Positions 42,270 through 51,908 are shown, numbered from the stretch's first letter. The stretch: DNA of 64,000 nucleotides from Stenotrophomonas sp. 24(2023) (GCF_030913365.1 NZ_CP133160.1:4130001-4194000); one strand, 5' to 3'. A program made the numbers and translations. Notes: generated from the sequence alone by a model not told the origin.

Positions 42270-43802
42270 TCACTTGTGCTTGGCCGGCGCGTTCCAGCCC
42301 AGGTCCGGTTCGGCGTAGTACTGCACGCCCAGCGCGTCCAACTGCGGGCGCAGGCCGTCCAGGCGCTGCACGAAGCCGGCGTAATCGCGCGTACCGGCCG
42401 GGCTCCAGGCCAGCTCCGCCACGGCGGCAAGGCGCGGCCACAGGCGCGCATCGGTGTCGGCGTCGGTGTGCACGAATTCGGTCCACAGTGCCGCCTCGAT
42501 GCCGACGGCGGTCTTGAACGGCGCCGGATCGAACTGGTACACGCGCTGCAGCGGCAGGCCTTCCTTGCGGCACCAGTCAGCACCCGGCTGCCCGGCATGG
42601 TTGCCGTGGTCGACATACAGGTAGGAACACGGCGACAGGATCAGCGGGTGGCCCTTGGCCACGGCCGGGGCGATGTCGTAGCCATCGTTCCACAGCTGCA
42701 GCAGGGCGTTGGGCTTCAGGGTGGCCACCGAGCCCTCTTCCCAGACGATCGGCGTGCGGCCCATGCCATCGACGATCGCGGCGGCGCGTGACACGAAATC
42801 GGCATACAGCGGATGCTTGATCTCATCACCGCCGATGTGGATCTCGGTGGAGGGGAAGATCGCCACCACCTGTTCCAGCACCGCCTGCACGAACGGATAG
42901 ATGGCCTCGGGCTTTTCCAGGCAGAGCACGCTGAAGCCCACTTCGACGCCGGAATACGGCGCCAGGTTGGTCACGTTGTCGCAGGCCAGCGTGTTGTACG
43001 AGGCCAAGGCGGCCTGCACGTGGCCGGGCATGTCGATCTCCGGCACGATGGTCACGCCGCGCGCCTGGGCATAGGCCACCAGATGCTTCAGTTCGTCCTG
43101 CGTGTAGAAGCCGGCACGGCCGCCTTCCACCGCGCTGCCCCCGCCGATCTCGGTCAGCTTCGGGTAGCCGTTGATCTGGATGCGCCAGCCCTGGTCATCG
43201 GTCAGGTGCAGGTGCAGCCGGTTCAACTTGAACAGCGCCATGCGGTCGATGTGCCGTTCCAGGTAGGCCATCGGCAGGAAGCTGCGCGCCACGTCCAGCG
43301 AGACACCGCGCCAGCGATAGGCCGGGGCATCGGCGATGGAAAGACGCGGCAGGCGAAGCTCGCGCTGCGGTCGTGCCGGCAGCAGCTGGCGCAGGGTCTG
43401 CACCGCATGCAGCAAGCCGGTATCGGTGCGGGCGCTGAGCGTGATGTCCTCGCCGATGACCAGCCGGTAGCCCTCCTCACCCAGTGCCGGATCATCGATC
43501 AGTTGCAGGCGCACCGTGGCACTGCCCGTTCCGTTGCCCGATCCGCTGCCATTCGTGGGGATACCCAGCGCGTACAGCGCAGCGTCCAGCGCCTGCCGGG
43601 CCTTGGGGGCGCTGCCCTGCGCCTGCACCGACACAGTGCGGAAATACAGTTCGCCCTTGGCAGGGGTCAATGTCTGCGGCGCGGGAACCAGCGGCCGCAC
43701 GGTGGTGTCGCGTACCTCGGCGGCCTGGGCCAGTGCGCCGTGGCCGATCCCGGCCAGGGCCATGCAGGCGAGCAGAACGTCGATCCTGAGTGATGCCTTC
43801 AT
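42270..43802 (-). CDS. Beta-N-acetylhexosaminidase, GH20
   Basis: This exported enzyme, about 510 residues, has a signal peptide, an N-terminal GH20b domain and a catalytic barrel. Signature residues are visible: HLHLTDDQGWRIQI for the substrate-binding strand and the catalytic Asp-Glu pair in HIGGDEIKHPLYAD. It releases terminal GlcNAc or GalNAc from chitooligosaccharides or glycans. The start at 43802 (MKASLRIDVLLACM) is chosen for the signal peptide. It converges with the receptor gene and completes the amino-sugar locus. Confidence 0.9.
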   Translation of the reverse strand: MKASLRIDVLLACMALAGIGHGALAQAAEVRDTTVRPLVPAPQTLTPAKGELYFRTVSVQAQGSAPKARQALDAALYALGIPTNGSGSGNGTGSATVRLQLIDDPALGEEGYRLVIGEDITLSARTDTGLLHAVQTLRQLLPARPQRELRLPRLSIADAPAYRWRGVSLDVARSFLPMAYLERHIDRMALFKLNRLHLHLTDDQGWRIQINGYPKLTEIGGGSAVEGGRAGFYTQDELKHLVAYAQARGVTIVPEIDMPGHVQAALASYNTLACDNVTNLAPYSGVEVGFSVLCLEKPEAIYPFVQAVLEQVVAIFPSTEIHIGGDEIKHPLYADFVSRAAAIVDGMGRTPIVWEEGSVATLKPNALLQLWNDGYDIAPAVAKGHPLILSPCSYLYVDHGNHAGQPGADWCRKEGLPLQRVYQFDPAPFKTAVGIEAALWTEFVHTDADTDARLWPRLAAVAELAWSPAGTRDYAGFVQRLDGLRPQLDALGVQYYAEPDLGWNAPAKHK

Positions 43803-43930
43803 CCGGGAACGCACTCCTTGGCAGTGGTTCCGCATGATGCACGCAATACCCTCCGGCCACCATCCATCGCAGCATCACGTGCGCGGCTTTATCCGCCGGC
43901 CACGCCTTGATAGCATGGCCCCGAATTCAA

Positions 43931-43960
43931 GACGCCCTCCCGGTCCGCCGGGAGGGCGTC
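43931..43960 (+). terminator. Strong stem-loop with T-run in divergent region
   Basis: GACGCCCTCCCGG (43931-43943) pairs perfectly with its complement at 43948-43960 around TCCG, followed by TCGTTTT. It looks like an intrinsic terminator but lies upstream of the alpha/beta hydrolase gene and between two divergent genes, so it may be an attenuator in the leader or the end of a small unannotated transcript. Confidence 0.6.
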
Positions 43961-43997
43961 TCGTTTTGGTTCCCGCCGATTCCACGAGGAACCTTGC

Positions 43998-44783
43998 TTG
44001 ACTATCCGCACACCTTCGCTCCACCCTTCCGACCTGCTCGGCCACGTCCGCCATGGCAACGGCCCGATCCCGGTGCTGGTCCTGCACGACTGGCTGGGCG
44101 ATCACACCGGCTATGACGCCCTGCTGCCTTACCTGGATGCGCAGCGGTTCTGCCATGTCTTCGCCGATCTTCGCGGCTATGGACTGTCCAGGGAACAGGC
44201 CCCCACCTGCCGTGTGCAGGACATCGCCGCCGACTGCCTGGCGTTGGCCGACCACCTGGGCTGGTCACGCTTCCATGTGATGGGCCATTCAATGACCGGC
44301 ATGGTGACCCAGCGCCTGGCCGCCGATGCACCTGCACGCATCATCAGTGCCATCGCGCTGTGCCCGGTGTCCGCGGCCGGCAACCGTCTGCCGCCGGACG
44401 CACGCGCCTTCTTCGCCAGCACCACCACCGACGATGCGGCACTGGCGCGGCTGTTGCGCTTCGTGTCGGGCGGCATGTCCGCCGACTGGGTGGCGGCCAA
44501 GGTGCAGCAGAACCGGGCCAGCGTGGCACCGGCCGCACGGGAGGGCTATCTGCAGATGTTGGTGAACACCGATTTCGTTGCGGAGGTGCAGGGCATCGCC
44601 ACGCCGTTCCTGGTCATCGTGGGCGACCGCGATCCGGGGCTGGATGCCGATGCCATGGCGCGCACCTTCCTGGCGTGGCACCCCCAGGCCACGCTGGCGG
44701 TGATGCAGGGGTGCGGGCATTACCCGATGGCGCAGCAGCCGGCGCACCTTGCGGCGTTGATGGCGACGTTCCTGTCGCGGTAA
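43998..44783 (+). CDS. Alpha/beta hydrolase
   Basis: The start is a TTG at 43998 supported by GAGGA seven bases upstream. The 261-residue protein has the fold pattern VLVLHDWLGDHTGYD, the nucleophile elbow MGHSMTGM (Ser), the Asp in VIVGDRDPG and the final His in GCGHYPMAQQP, so the triad is complete. It belongs to the broad esterase/dehalogenase-like group; the substrate is unknown. A terminator-like hairpin lies in its leader. Confidence 0.85.
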   Translation: MTIRTPSLHPSDLLGHVRHGNGPIPVLVLHDWLGDHTGYDALLPYLDAQRFCHVFADLRGYGLSREQAPTCRVQDIAADCLALADHLGWSRFHVMGHSMTGMVTQRLAADAPARIISAIALCPVSAAGNRLPPDARAFFASTTTDDAALARLLRFVSGGMSADWVAAKVQQNRASVAPAAREGYLQMLVNTDFVAEVQGIATPFLVIVGDRDPGLDADAMARTFLAWHPQATLAVMQGCGHYPMAQQPAHLAALMATFLSR

Positions 44784-44881
44784 CGCCCCTCCACGCAGGG
44801 CGCGGGTCAGGCAGGGGCACTGCGCCGCGCACAGCGCGTTGCCTTCACCGCTGGTTAACGAGCGCGCGGCACCATGGCCCC

Positions 44882-45256
44882 ATGGATGACGCGCCCTCCT
44901 CCCAGCCGCCGGATGCGGATACGCCCCCAGCCCCGGCGACGGCCGCCCCGCGCCGTGCGCTGGCATGGACGACCACGCTGTGGACGATGGTCATCTGCAC
45001 GCTGCTGGTGCTGTTCATTACGGCAGCATTGCCCTGGCCGACGCCGCGCGGGATGTATTCCGCCATCGGCCTGGGGATGCTGCTGCCGTTCCTGCTGATC
45101 GGTGCGCTGATCGCTGTCGGCGTGTCGGCCACGGCGGTGTTCGTGGCGGCCCAGCTGAGTGGACTGCGCGGCTGGGCAACCACCGGGTGCCTGGCACTGG
45201 CCGCCATGCTGGCCCTGATCGCGTTCCTGGCTGGCTTCGAGATGGCCGGCGGCTGA
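44882..45256 (+). CDS. Small membrane protein, three to four helices
   Basis: This 124-residue protein has a Pro/Ala-rich polar N-terminus (about 30 residues) followed by three or four hydrophobic segments. No conserved motif is visible to assign a role. It lies 98 bases after the hydrolase gene on the same strand. The ATG at 44882 is the best start in this frame. Confidence 0.65.
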   Translation: MDDAPSSQPPDADTPPAPATAAPRRALAWTTTLWTMVICTLLVLFITAALPWPTPRGMYSAIGLGMLLPFLLIGALIAVGVSATAVFVAAQLSGLRGWATTGCLALAAMLALIAFLAGFEMAGG

Positions 45257-45352
45257 CATCCTGCCGGCAGCGTTGCCCGGCCACGGTCACATCCCCGCAA
45301 CATCCCGCCCGTAGCGTCGCCGGTTTTTACGGACCCTGAACGGAGCGCGGCG

Positions 45353-45874
45353 GTGTCCCAGGCGGGCAGCACATGGGCCAGGATCTTCACCGAGCACGGC
45401 TCTACGCTGCGCGGCTTCTTCCTGCGCCGTGGCGCGCGCGAGGAGGCCGAGGATCTGGTGCAGGAAACCTACCTGCGCATGCTGCGTGCCCGCGAGACCC
45501 GTGGCGAGAGCATCGCCAACCCGGAGGCCTACCTGTACACCGTGGCGCTGAATCTTGCGCGCGAACAGGGCGTGCGCTCCCAGCAGAATCCGCTGCAGGG
45601 TGAGGACATCGAGGAATTCTCCCATCTGCTGCGCAGCAGCGATGCTGCCGAGGATGATGCCGTGCGCCAGCAACGCCAACGCCGCCTGCAGGAACTGCTG
45701 TCCACCCTGCCCGACCGTACCCGCGCGGTACTGGTGATGCAGTACCGCGATGGCCTGAGTTACCTGCAGATTGCCGAACGGATGGGCATTTCCACGCACA
45801 TGGTGAAGAAACACGTGGTCAATGGCCTGGCGGCCTGCCGCCGTGCGCTGGCCGCACAGGGAGAAGCCTGGTGA
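45353..45874 (+). CDS. ECF sigma factor, FecI-like
   Basis: This 173-residue sigma factor has region 2 (LRGFFLRRGAREEAEDLVQETYLRML) and region 4 (LSTLPDRTRAVLVMQYRDGLSYLQIAERMGISTHMVKKHVVNGL). FecI-type factors drive transcription of a linked TonB-dependent receptor once the receptor signals through FecR. GTG start; the gene overlaps the FecR gene by four bases, in the classic sigma/anti-sigma/receptor order. Confidence 0.92.
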   Translation: MSQAGSTWARIFTEHGSTLRGFFLRRGAREEAEDLVQETYLRMLRARETRGESIANPEAYLYTVALNLAREQGVRSQQNPLQGEDIEEFSHLLRSSDAAEDDAVRQQRQRRLQELLSTLPDRTRAVLVMQYRDGLSYLQIAERMGISTHMVKKHVVNGLAACRRALAAQGEAW

Positions 45875-46887
45875 GCCCGTTGACCCTGCCGGGAACCGCT
45901 ACGCGCGAGGCGGCGCAGTGGCACGCACTGCACCGCGAACGGCCGTTGAGTGCCGAGGAGCACACCCGGTTCCTGGACTGGATGACCGCCTCGCCCGAGC
46001 ACCTGCGCGAATACCTGGCCGTCAGCCAGATCGCCGGCGAGCTGGGCGGTGCGCTGCAGGCCATGGACATCGACGTCGATGCGCTGCTGGCCAGCCCCGC
46101 GCCCACGCGCAGCAACGTGGTGGTCCTGCCCCGGCGGCAGGGAACACCGCGCGTTGCGCGGCGCGGCGCATGGTGGCGCCGCGCCGCCGTGGCGGCGTCG
46201 CTGGCGCTGGTCACGGTGACCGCCGGCTGGCTGTGCTGGCCGCGCACCTACACCTACACCACCGCGCACGCCGAACAGCGCCGCGTCACCCTGCCCGACC
46301 ACAGTACAGTCCACCTCAATGCGGAAAGCCAGCTGCGCGTGCGTTTCAGCCTGCTGCGGCGCGACGCCACCCTGCTGCGCGGGCAGGCGACGTTCGAGGT
46401 CGCTACGGACCGTCGCCCGTTCGAGGTGCTGGCCGGCACGCTGCGCGTGCAGGACATCGGCACGACCTTCGACGTGGCGCTGCAGCGCGAACAGGTCCGC
46501 GTGGGGGTCAGCGAGGGCCAGGTGCGTGTCAGTCCGCTGGCCAATGCGGCACGTACGCTGGCCGACCTGCACGCCGGGCAGAGCGCGCGCATCGACTACC
46601 AGGGCAGGCATGTCAGCCTGGCCCGGGAAAACGTCGAGACGATGACGGCGTGGTGGCAGCGCCGCGTCGTGTTCCGTGACGACCCGCTGGCCGATGTGGC
46701 CGACCAGTTCAACCGCCTCAACCGCACACGCGTGGTGATCGAGGACCCGCAGGCGGCGGCGCTGCGCCTGACCGGCAACCTGCACAGCGAAGACATCGCA
46801 TCGTTGCGCGTGTTCCTGCAGCAGCAGCGTGGGCTGCAGGTGGTCCAGGCACAGGACGAAATCCGGGTCCGCACCCGGCCGCGCTGA
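45871..46887 (+). CDS. FecR family anti-sigma sensor
   Basis: This 338-residue protein has a cytoplasmic DUF4880-like N-terminus (REAAQWHALHRERPLSAEEHTRFLDWMTASPEH), one transmembrane segment (about residues 110-128, followed by YTYTTAHAEQRRVTLPD), and the periplasmic FecR domain. It relays substrate binding at the receptor to the sigma factor. Translationally coupled to the sigma gene (GTGA). Confidence 0.92.
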   Translation: MSPLTLPGTATREAAQWHALHRERPLSAEEHTRFLDWMTASPEHLREYLAVSQIAGELGGALQAMDIDVDALLASPAPTRSNVVVLPRRQGTPRVARRGAWWRRAAVAASLALVTVTAGWLCWPRTYTYTTAHAEQRRVTLPDHSTVHLNAESQLRVRFSLLRRDATLLRGQATFEVATDRRPFEVLAGTLRVQDIGTTFDVALQREQVRVGVSEGQVRVSPLANAARTLADLHAGQSARIDYQGRHVSLARENVETMTAWWQRRVVFRDDPLADVADQFNRLNRTRVVIEDPQAAALRLTGNLHSEDIASLRVFLQQQRGLQVVQAQDEIRVRTRPR

Positions 46888-47023
46888 GGGTGCAGGCGCC
46901 GCCGTTGGCGGTGTCACAGAAAATTCACGGAAAAACCGGTACCCGACGCGCGGCAACCGGGCTCGTAGTGGATAGGCCGGCGCGATGGCGCTGGCTGCCC
47001 ACCACCCAACGGACCACCCCTCC

Positions 47024-50002
47024 ATGAGCCGCAGCCGCATCCTGTTCCTCTCCATCGCACTGGCCCTGCACGGCACTGCTGCCGCTGCACAGGCGGCAGC
47101 GCCGCAGACCGTCCTGTCGCAGGCCATTCCGGCGCAGCCGCTGGACAATGCGTTGAACCAGCTGTCCAGCCAGACCGGCATCAAGTTCATCTACGATGCC
47201 GCCACCGGCAATCCCACCAGCCATGGCGTGCCTGCCGGGCAGCCCACCGAAGAGGCGCTGCGCCAGCTGCTGCAGGGCACCGGCCTGCGCTACCGCTACA
47301 TCAACGCCGACACCATCACCATCGAGAACGCTGCGGCGGGCGCACCGGCGGCGAAGACCGTGGCGGCCGCCGGCGTGGCACCGGCTGCGGCCGACCCGTC
47401 GCAGCCGGTGAACCTGGAACAGGTCGTGGTGACCGGCTTCCGCCAGAGCCTGCTGGTCGGCCGTGACCTCAAGCGCGATGCGGTCGGCACCCAGGACGCC
47501 ATCGTCGCCCAGGACATCGCTGCCTTTCCGGACCTGAACCTGGCCGAGTCGCTGCAGCGCGTGCCGGGCGTGGCGATCACCCGCGATGCCGGCGAAGGCC
47601 GGCAGATCTCCCTGCGTGGCCTCGGCCCGGATTTCACCCGCACCCAGCTCAACGGCATGGAAGTGCTGGGCAACACCTCGTCGGGCTTCGACAACCGGGG
47701 TTCGGTCAGCCGTACCCGCAGCTTCGACTACAGCCTGTTCGCCTCGGAACTGTTCAACCGCGTGGTGGTGGAGAAGTCCTACGCGGCCGAGCAGGATGAA
47801 GGCGGCATCGGCGGCACGGTCAGCCTGACCACGGCACGGCCGTTCGATTACGAGGGCAAAAAGCTGGTGGTCGGGGCCAAGGCACAGACCAACACCAACA
47901 CCGACGGCGTGACGCCGCGCGTGATCGGCCTGGCCTCCAACCGCTGGCAGACCGATGCGGGTGAGTTCGGCATCCTCGCTTCGGCCGCGTACTCGCGCAA
48001 CAACGTGAACGAGTACGGCATGCGCAGCTGGAACTGGACCAAGATCAACGTCAGCGCCGCCAATATCGGCCCGAACGTATCGGCGGCCGATCGTGACCGC
48101 CTGGTCAACGCCAAGGGCCAGGACCGCGTGTCCGCGCCACAGGCCACCAGCCCCTCGACCTGGTATGCCGAGCGCGAACGGCTGGGCCTGACCACCACGC
48201 TGCAGTGGCGCCCGAACGACCGCACCGAGATGAGCCTGGACCTGCTGTATGGCACGCTCAGCAATGACCGCCACGAGTATGCGATGGCACCGGCCGGCGT
48301 GAACGCACTGACCGGCGACGTGCGTGGCACCCAGCGCCTGAACGCCGTGGAGATCCGCGGTGACAGCATCGTCTACGCCGACTGGTCCGGCGTGGACATG
48401 CGCAACGAATCCAAGCATTCGCAGGACAAGACCACCTTTACCCAGGCCGTGTGGAACGGCAGCTTCCAGGCCACCGATACGCTGCGCTTCTACGCACTGG
48501 CCGGCTGGTCGCGCTCGGAATTCAAGGGCCCGGTGTTCGACAAGATCTTCACCCAGGCAGTGAACCAGAACTTCAGCTATGACTTTCGTGGCGGCAACCC
48601 GGCCACGACCCACTACGGCTTCGACCCCACCGACCCGAAGCTGTGGGGCCTGATGCGCGCCGATGCGCGCGAGGACTACATCCGCAGCGAGTACAAGACG
48701 GCCGAACTGAACGGCCTGTGGGACGTCAGCCTGTCCTCCTCGCTGCGCTTCGGCGTGGACTACAAGGATTTCGGCAACGATGGCTGGACGCGCTTCAACC
48801 GCGTGGACTGGTACAACAACCCGAACCGCCCGGCGCCGGTGCTGCAGCAGCTGGGCTACGACTCGCTGGTGCCATACCTGGTGGCCAACGTGGATGCGAC
48901 CTTCGCCCTGACCGGCCAGCTGCGCGACCTCACATCGGCCAATGACCAGGCCGGCACCAACTATTCGCTGACCGAGCGCACCTCGGCGGCCTACGCGCAG
49001 TACGAACTCAACACCGAACTGGGCGACATGCGCCTGCGCGCCAATGCCGGCGTGCGCTACTACCGCACCCGTCTGACCTCGGCCGGCTCGGTGGCCACCA
49101 ACAACGGCCTGGTGCCGGCAGTAATCACCAACACCTACGACGGTTTCCTGCCGGCCCTGAACATCGCGCTGGAAGTGCGGCCGGACATGATCCTGCGCCT
49201 GGGGGCCAGCCGCAACATCAGCCGCCCGGGTCTGGGCGATCTGCGCGCCGCCGGTTCGGTCAGCTTCACCCCGTTCGGCGGCAGCGTGAACGCCGGCAAC
49301 CCGAACCTGCAGCCGTTCAAGGCCGACTCCATCGAAGCCTCGTGGGAGTACTACATGGGCGACCATGGTGCGATCTCGCTGGGCGTGTTCCACAAGACGA
49401 TGGATTCGTTCATCACCGCTGAAACCGCCTCGGTGCCCTACGGCACGATCGGCTACCCGAATTCACTGCTGGGCCCGGGCCAGGATGGCAACACCATCTA
49501 TTCCTTCAGCCGCCCGGTGAACGGCGATGGTGCCTCGATCCGCGGCGTGGAGATGGCGTTCCAGCGCGATTTCGATTTCCTGCCCGCACCGTTCGATGGC
49601 TTCGGCTTTGCCGCCAACGTCACCTATGCCAAGGGCGAAACCGATGCGATGGTCGATGGCGTGCGCCGCACGCTGGCCCTGACCAACCTCTCCAAGTGGT
49701 CCTCCAACGCCACGCTCTACTACGAAACCAGCACCTGGGGTGCGCGCATTTCCAGCGCCTGGCGTGATGGCTACCTCGACGGCATCGGCGGCAACGGCAA
49801 CATCGGCTCGGGCTACCGCGCCACCAACAACGTCGATGCCAACGTTTTCTGGAACATCAACCCGCACCTGAAGCTGGTGGTGGAAGCAATCAACCTGACC
49901 AACCAGCCGATCAACCAGTACACGGACATCATCGAGAAGCGCTCCACGTCCTGGACCAAGAGCGGCCGCACCTACACCTTCGGCGTGACCTACACGTTCT
50001 GA
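47024..50002 (+). CDS. TonB-dependent receptor with STN domain (TonB-Xanth-Caul family)
   Basis: This 992-residue receptor has a signal peptide, an N-terminal secretin/TonB (STN) signalling domain (PLDNALNQLSSQTGIKFIYDA), TonB-box-like VNLEQVVVTGF, a plug with DLNLAESLQRVPGVAITRDAGEGRQISLRG, and a large barrel ending in FGVTYTF. The long insert pattern and plug match the TonB-Xanth-Caul group. The STN domain fits regulation by the upstream FecI/FecR pair. The substrate is unknown; the downstream PI-PLC-like enzyme hints at a phosphorylated or inositol-containing compound. Confidence 0.92.
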   Translation: MSRSRILFLSIALALHGTAAAAQAAAPQTVLSQAIPAQPLDNALNQLSSQTGIKFIYDAATGNPTSHGVPAGQPTEEALRQLLQGTGLRYRYINADTITIENAAAGAPAAKTVAAAGVAPAAADPSQPVNLEQVVVTGFRQSLLVGRDLKRDAVGTQDAIVAQDIAAFPDLNLAESLQRVPGVAITRDAGEGRQISLRGLGPDFTRTQLNGMEVLGNTSSGFDNRGSVSRTRSFDYSLFASELFNRVVVEKSYAAEQDEGGIGGTVSLTTARPFDYEGKKLVVGAKAQTNTNTDGVTPRVIGLASNRWQTDAGEFGILASAAYSRNNVNEYGMRSWNWTKINVSAANIGPNVSAADRDRLVNAKGQDRVSAPQATSPSTWYAERERLGLTTTLQWRPNDRTEMSLDLLYGTLSNDRHEYAMAPAGVNALTGDVRGTQRLNAVEIRGDSIVYADWSGVDMRNESKHSQDKTTFTQAVWNGSFQATDTLRFYALAGWSRSEFKGPVFDKIFTQAVNQNFSYDFRGGNPATTHYGFDPTDPKLWGLMRADAREDYIRSEYKTAELNGLWDVSLSSSLRFGVDYKDFGNDGWTRFNRVDWYNNPNRPAPVLQQLGYDSLVPYLVANVDATFALTGQLRDLTSANDQAGTNYSLTERTSAAYAQYELNTELGDMRLRANAGVRYYRTRLTSAGSVATNNGLVPAVITNTYDGFLPALNIALEVRPDMILRLGASRNISRPGLGDLRAAGSVSFTPFGGSVNAGNPNLQPFKADSIEASWEYYMGDHGAISLGVFHKTMDSFITAETASVPYGTIGYPNSLLGPGQDGNTIYSFSRPVNGDGASIRGVEMAFQRDFDFLPAPFDGFGFAANVTYAKGETDAMVDGVRRTLALTNLSKWSSNATLYYETSTWGARISSAWRDGYLDGIGGNGNIGSGYRATNNVDANVFWNINPHLKLVVEAINLTNQPINQYTDIIEKRSTSWTKSGRTYTFGVTYTF

Positions 50003-50011
50003 CCTGCCCTG

Positions 50012-50048
50012 CTGCCGGGGCCGGCACTGCCTGTGCCGGCCCCGGCAG
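50012..50048 (+). terminator. Long GC-rich stem-loop after receptor gene
   Basis: A 16-pair perfect stem (50012-50027 with 50033-50048, loop TGCCT) begins nine bases after the receptor stop. There is no U-tract. It may partly terminate transcription or protect the receptor mRNA, lowering expression of the phospholipase-like gene at 50092. Confidence 0.7.
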
Positions 50049-50091
50049 GCCCTGTGGACGTGTCACCATTCCTGCCTGAAGGACCGTTTCA

Positions 50092-51234
50092 ATGCTTCTC
50101 CCTACCGCCCTGCTGCTGGCGGGCCTTGCCCTGCCCCCGGCATCGCCCCCCTGCACCGCCTGCCCCGATACATCGGCAGCTGCCCTGCACATGAACGACC
50201 TGATCGCGGTCGGCACACACAACAGCTACAAGCAGGCGATCGCCCCGGAAGAACTGGCCGCGCTGATCGCTGCCGATCCGGGCGCGATCGGCCTGGACTA
50301 CGCCCACCCGAGCCTGGCGCGGCAGCTGGATGCCGGCGCACGCCAGCTCGAGATCGACGTGCATAACGACCCCGCCGGAGGCCGTTATGCGGCACCGCTG
50401 ACGGCGCTGCGCACCGGCCATGCCACCGACGCGGCGTTCCGTGCCGCCATGGCACTCCCGGGATTCAAGACGCTGCACATGCCGGACGTGGATTTCCGCA
50501 GTTCCTGCCTGCGCTTCACCACCTGCCTGCAGCAGATCAATGCCTGGTCGCTCGCACACCCGGACCATGTGCCGATCCTGATCCTGCTCAACGCCAAGAC
50601 CGGCCCGGCATCGTTGCCCGGTGGCGTGACGCCGCTGGACTTCGATGCCACGGCCTGGGATGCGCTGGATGCGGAAATCCGCGCGGTGTTCAGCGATGCA
50701 CGCTTGATCACGCCCGACCAGGTGCGCGGCAGGCATGCGACGCTGCGTGCAGCGGTCCTGGCCGGTGGCTGGCCCCGCCTGGCGCAGGCCCGCGGCAAGG
50801 TGTTCTTCGCGCTGGACGAGGACGGCGCCAAGGTGGCGGCCTACCGTGCCGGGCACCCTGTCCTGCAGGGACGGGCCATGTTCGTCAACGCACCCGAAGG
50901 CAGCCCCGCAGCGGCGTACCTGACACTCAACGACCCGGTCACCCAGCAGGCCCGCATCCAGGCTGCCGTGCGCAGGGGCTTCATCGTGCGTACCCGTGCC
51001 GATGCCGAAACCCTGGAAGCCCGGCACAACGACCGGCGCCGCCTGGCTGCCGCGCTGGCCAGCGGCGCGCAGTACCTATCCACCGACTACCTGTGGGCGG
51101 ACCCCCGCTTTCCGCGCTACCAGGTGCGGTTGCCCGATGGCGCGGCCGCGATCTGCAATACGGTGCGCCGCAGCCAATGCGGTACAGCGCCCCTGGACGC
51201 GGTGGCACGGGACGGCACCGACGGCGGACGATGA
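50092..51234 (+). CDS. Ca2+-dependent phosphoinositide-specific phospholipase C-like protein
   Basis: This 380-residue exported protein has a signal peptide and a PI-PLC-type TIM barrel: VGTHNSYKQ with the first catalytic His, LEIDVHNDPAGG with the second-position Glu/Asp and a later His in LRTGHATDAAF, and KVFFALDEDGAK. Such enzymes cleave phosphodiester bonds in inositol lipids or related molecules. It directly follows the FecIRA-type receptor and may release a ligand for it. Four Cys suggest disulfides in the periplasm. Confidence 0.85.
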   Translation: MLLPTALLLAGLALPPASPPCTACPDTSAAALHMNDLIAVGTHNSYKQAIAPEELAALIAADPGAIGLDYAHPSLARQLDAGARQLEIDVHNDPAGGRYAAPLTALRTGHATDAAFRAAMALPGFKTLHMPDVDFRSSCLRFTTCLQQINAWSLAHPDHVPILILLNAKTGPASLPGGVTPLDFDATAWDALDAEIRAVFSDARLITPDQVRGRHATLRAAVLAGGWPRLAQARGKVFFALDEDGAKVAAYRAGHPVLQGRAMFVNAPEGSPAAAYLTLNDPVTQQARIQAAVRRGFIVRTRADAETLEARHNDRRRLAAALASGAQYLSTDYLWADPRFPRYQVRLPDGAAAICNTVRRSQCGTAPLDAVARDGTDGGR

Positions 51235-51257
51235 GCCCGCCGCACGGCCGGGCCGGC

Positions 51258-51908
51258 TCAGGGGCGATCGGCGGCGATCTGGTACAGGCCGGCCAGCTTT
51301 TCCAGCCGGCCGCCATACACGCCCAGCAGGGCCGAGCCGATCAGGGCGCCCGTCATCAGCGCATACACCATCATCGGCACGAAAGCGGGCAACGCTGGGG
51401 TGCCGGCCTGGGCAAACGCCCCCACCAGATTGAGGGCCACGGCCGCCAGGGTGTTCAGTGCGGCCCCCAGCGCCGCCCGGCGCGTGCAGGATTTCGCTTC
51501 CAGTTCCAGCAGCCGCGCCTGTTCGCGCAGCACCGGACGGGGATGGCCGGCCAGGCTGGCAATGATCTCCCCGCTGCGGGCGATGGCGCGGTCGGTGTTG
51601 GCCGCCGCGCCACTGAACCCCCGGCGCAGGTGCCGCACGATCTCGACCAGGGACAGGGCCACGCAGACCGTGTAGCCCAGCAGCAGTACCAGGTAAAGCA
51701 GTGCGACGATGGCCCGTGCATGGGGGACCACGACCCACCCCGTGACCGTCACGGTCACGATGAGGCCGATGAGCGCGATCGCCACCAGGCTGCCCCCCAT
51801 GAACCAGCGTTCGGCACGTTTGAACCCGCCGCGCGATGCCGGCGGCAGTTGCAGGCGGCGCAGCAGCTCGGCGGTGGACGGAAGCGGAGCGTGGGTCGGG
51901 TCGGTCAT
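51258..51908 (-). CDS. Integral membrane protein, unknown function
   Basis: This 216-residue protein has two hydrophobic segments near 43-63 and 66-90 (separated by a VVPHARAIVA turn), a cytoplasmic-type helical region with GEIIASLAGHPRPVLREQARLLELEAKSC, and two more segments near 150-195. No family is recognised. It converges with the phospholipase gene, and its 5-prime side faces the YegP-like gene. Confidence 0.7.
   Translation of the reverse strand: MTDPTHAPLPSTAELLRRLQLPPASRGGFKRAERWFMGGSLVAIALIGLIVTVTVTGWVVVPHARAIVALLYLVLLLGYTVCVALSLVEIVRHLRRGFSGAAANTDRAIARSGEIIASLAGHPRPVLREQARLLELEAKSCTRRAALGAALNTLAAVALNLVGAFAQAGTPALPAFVPMMVYALMTGALIGSALLGVYGGRLEKLAGLYQIAADRP

Noticed and set aside
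46925..49393. Long minus-strand frame (about 820 codons)
   Set aside because: Antisense to the TonB-Xanth-Caul receptor; low-complexity composition and no start signal.
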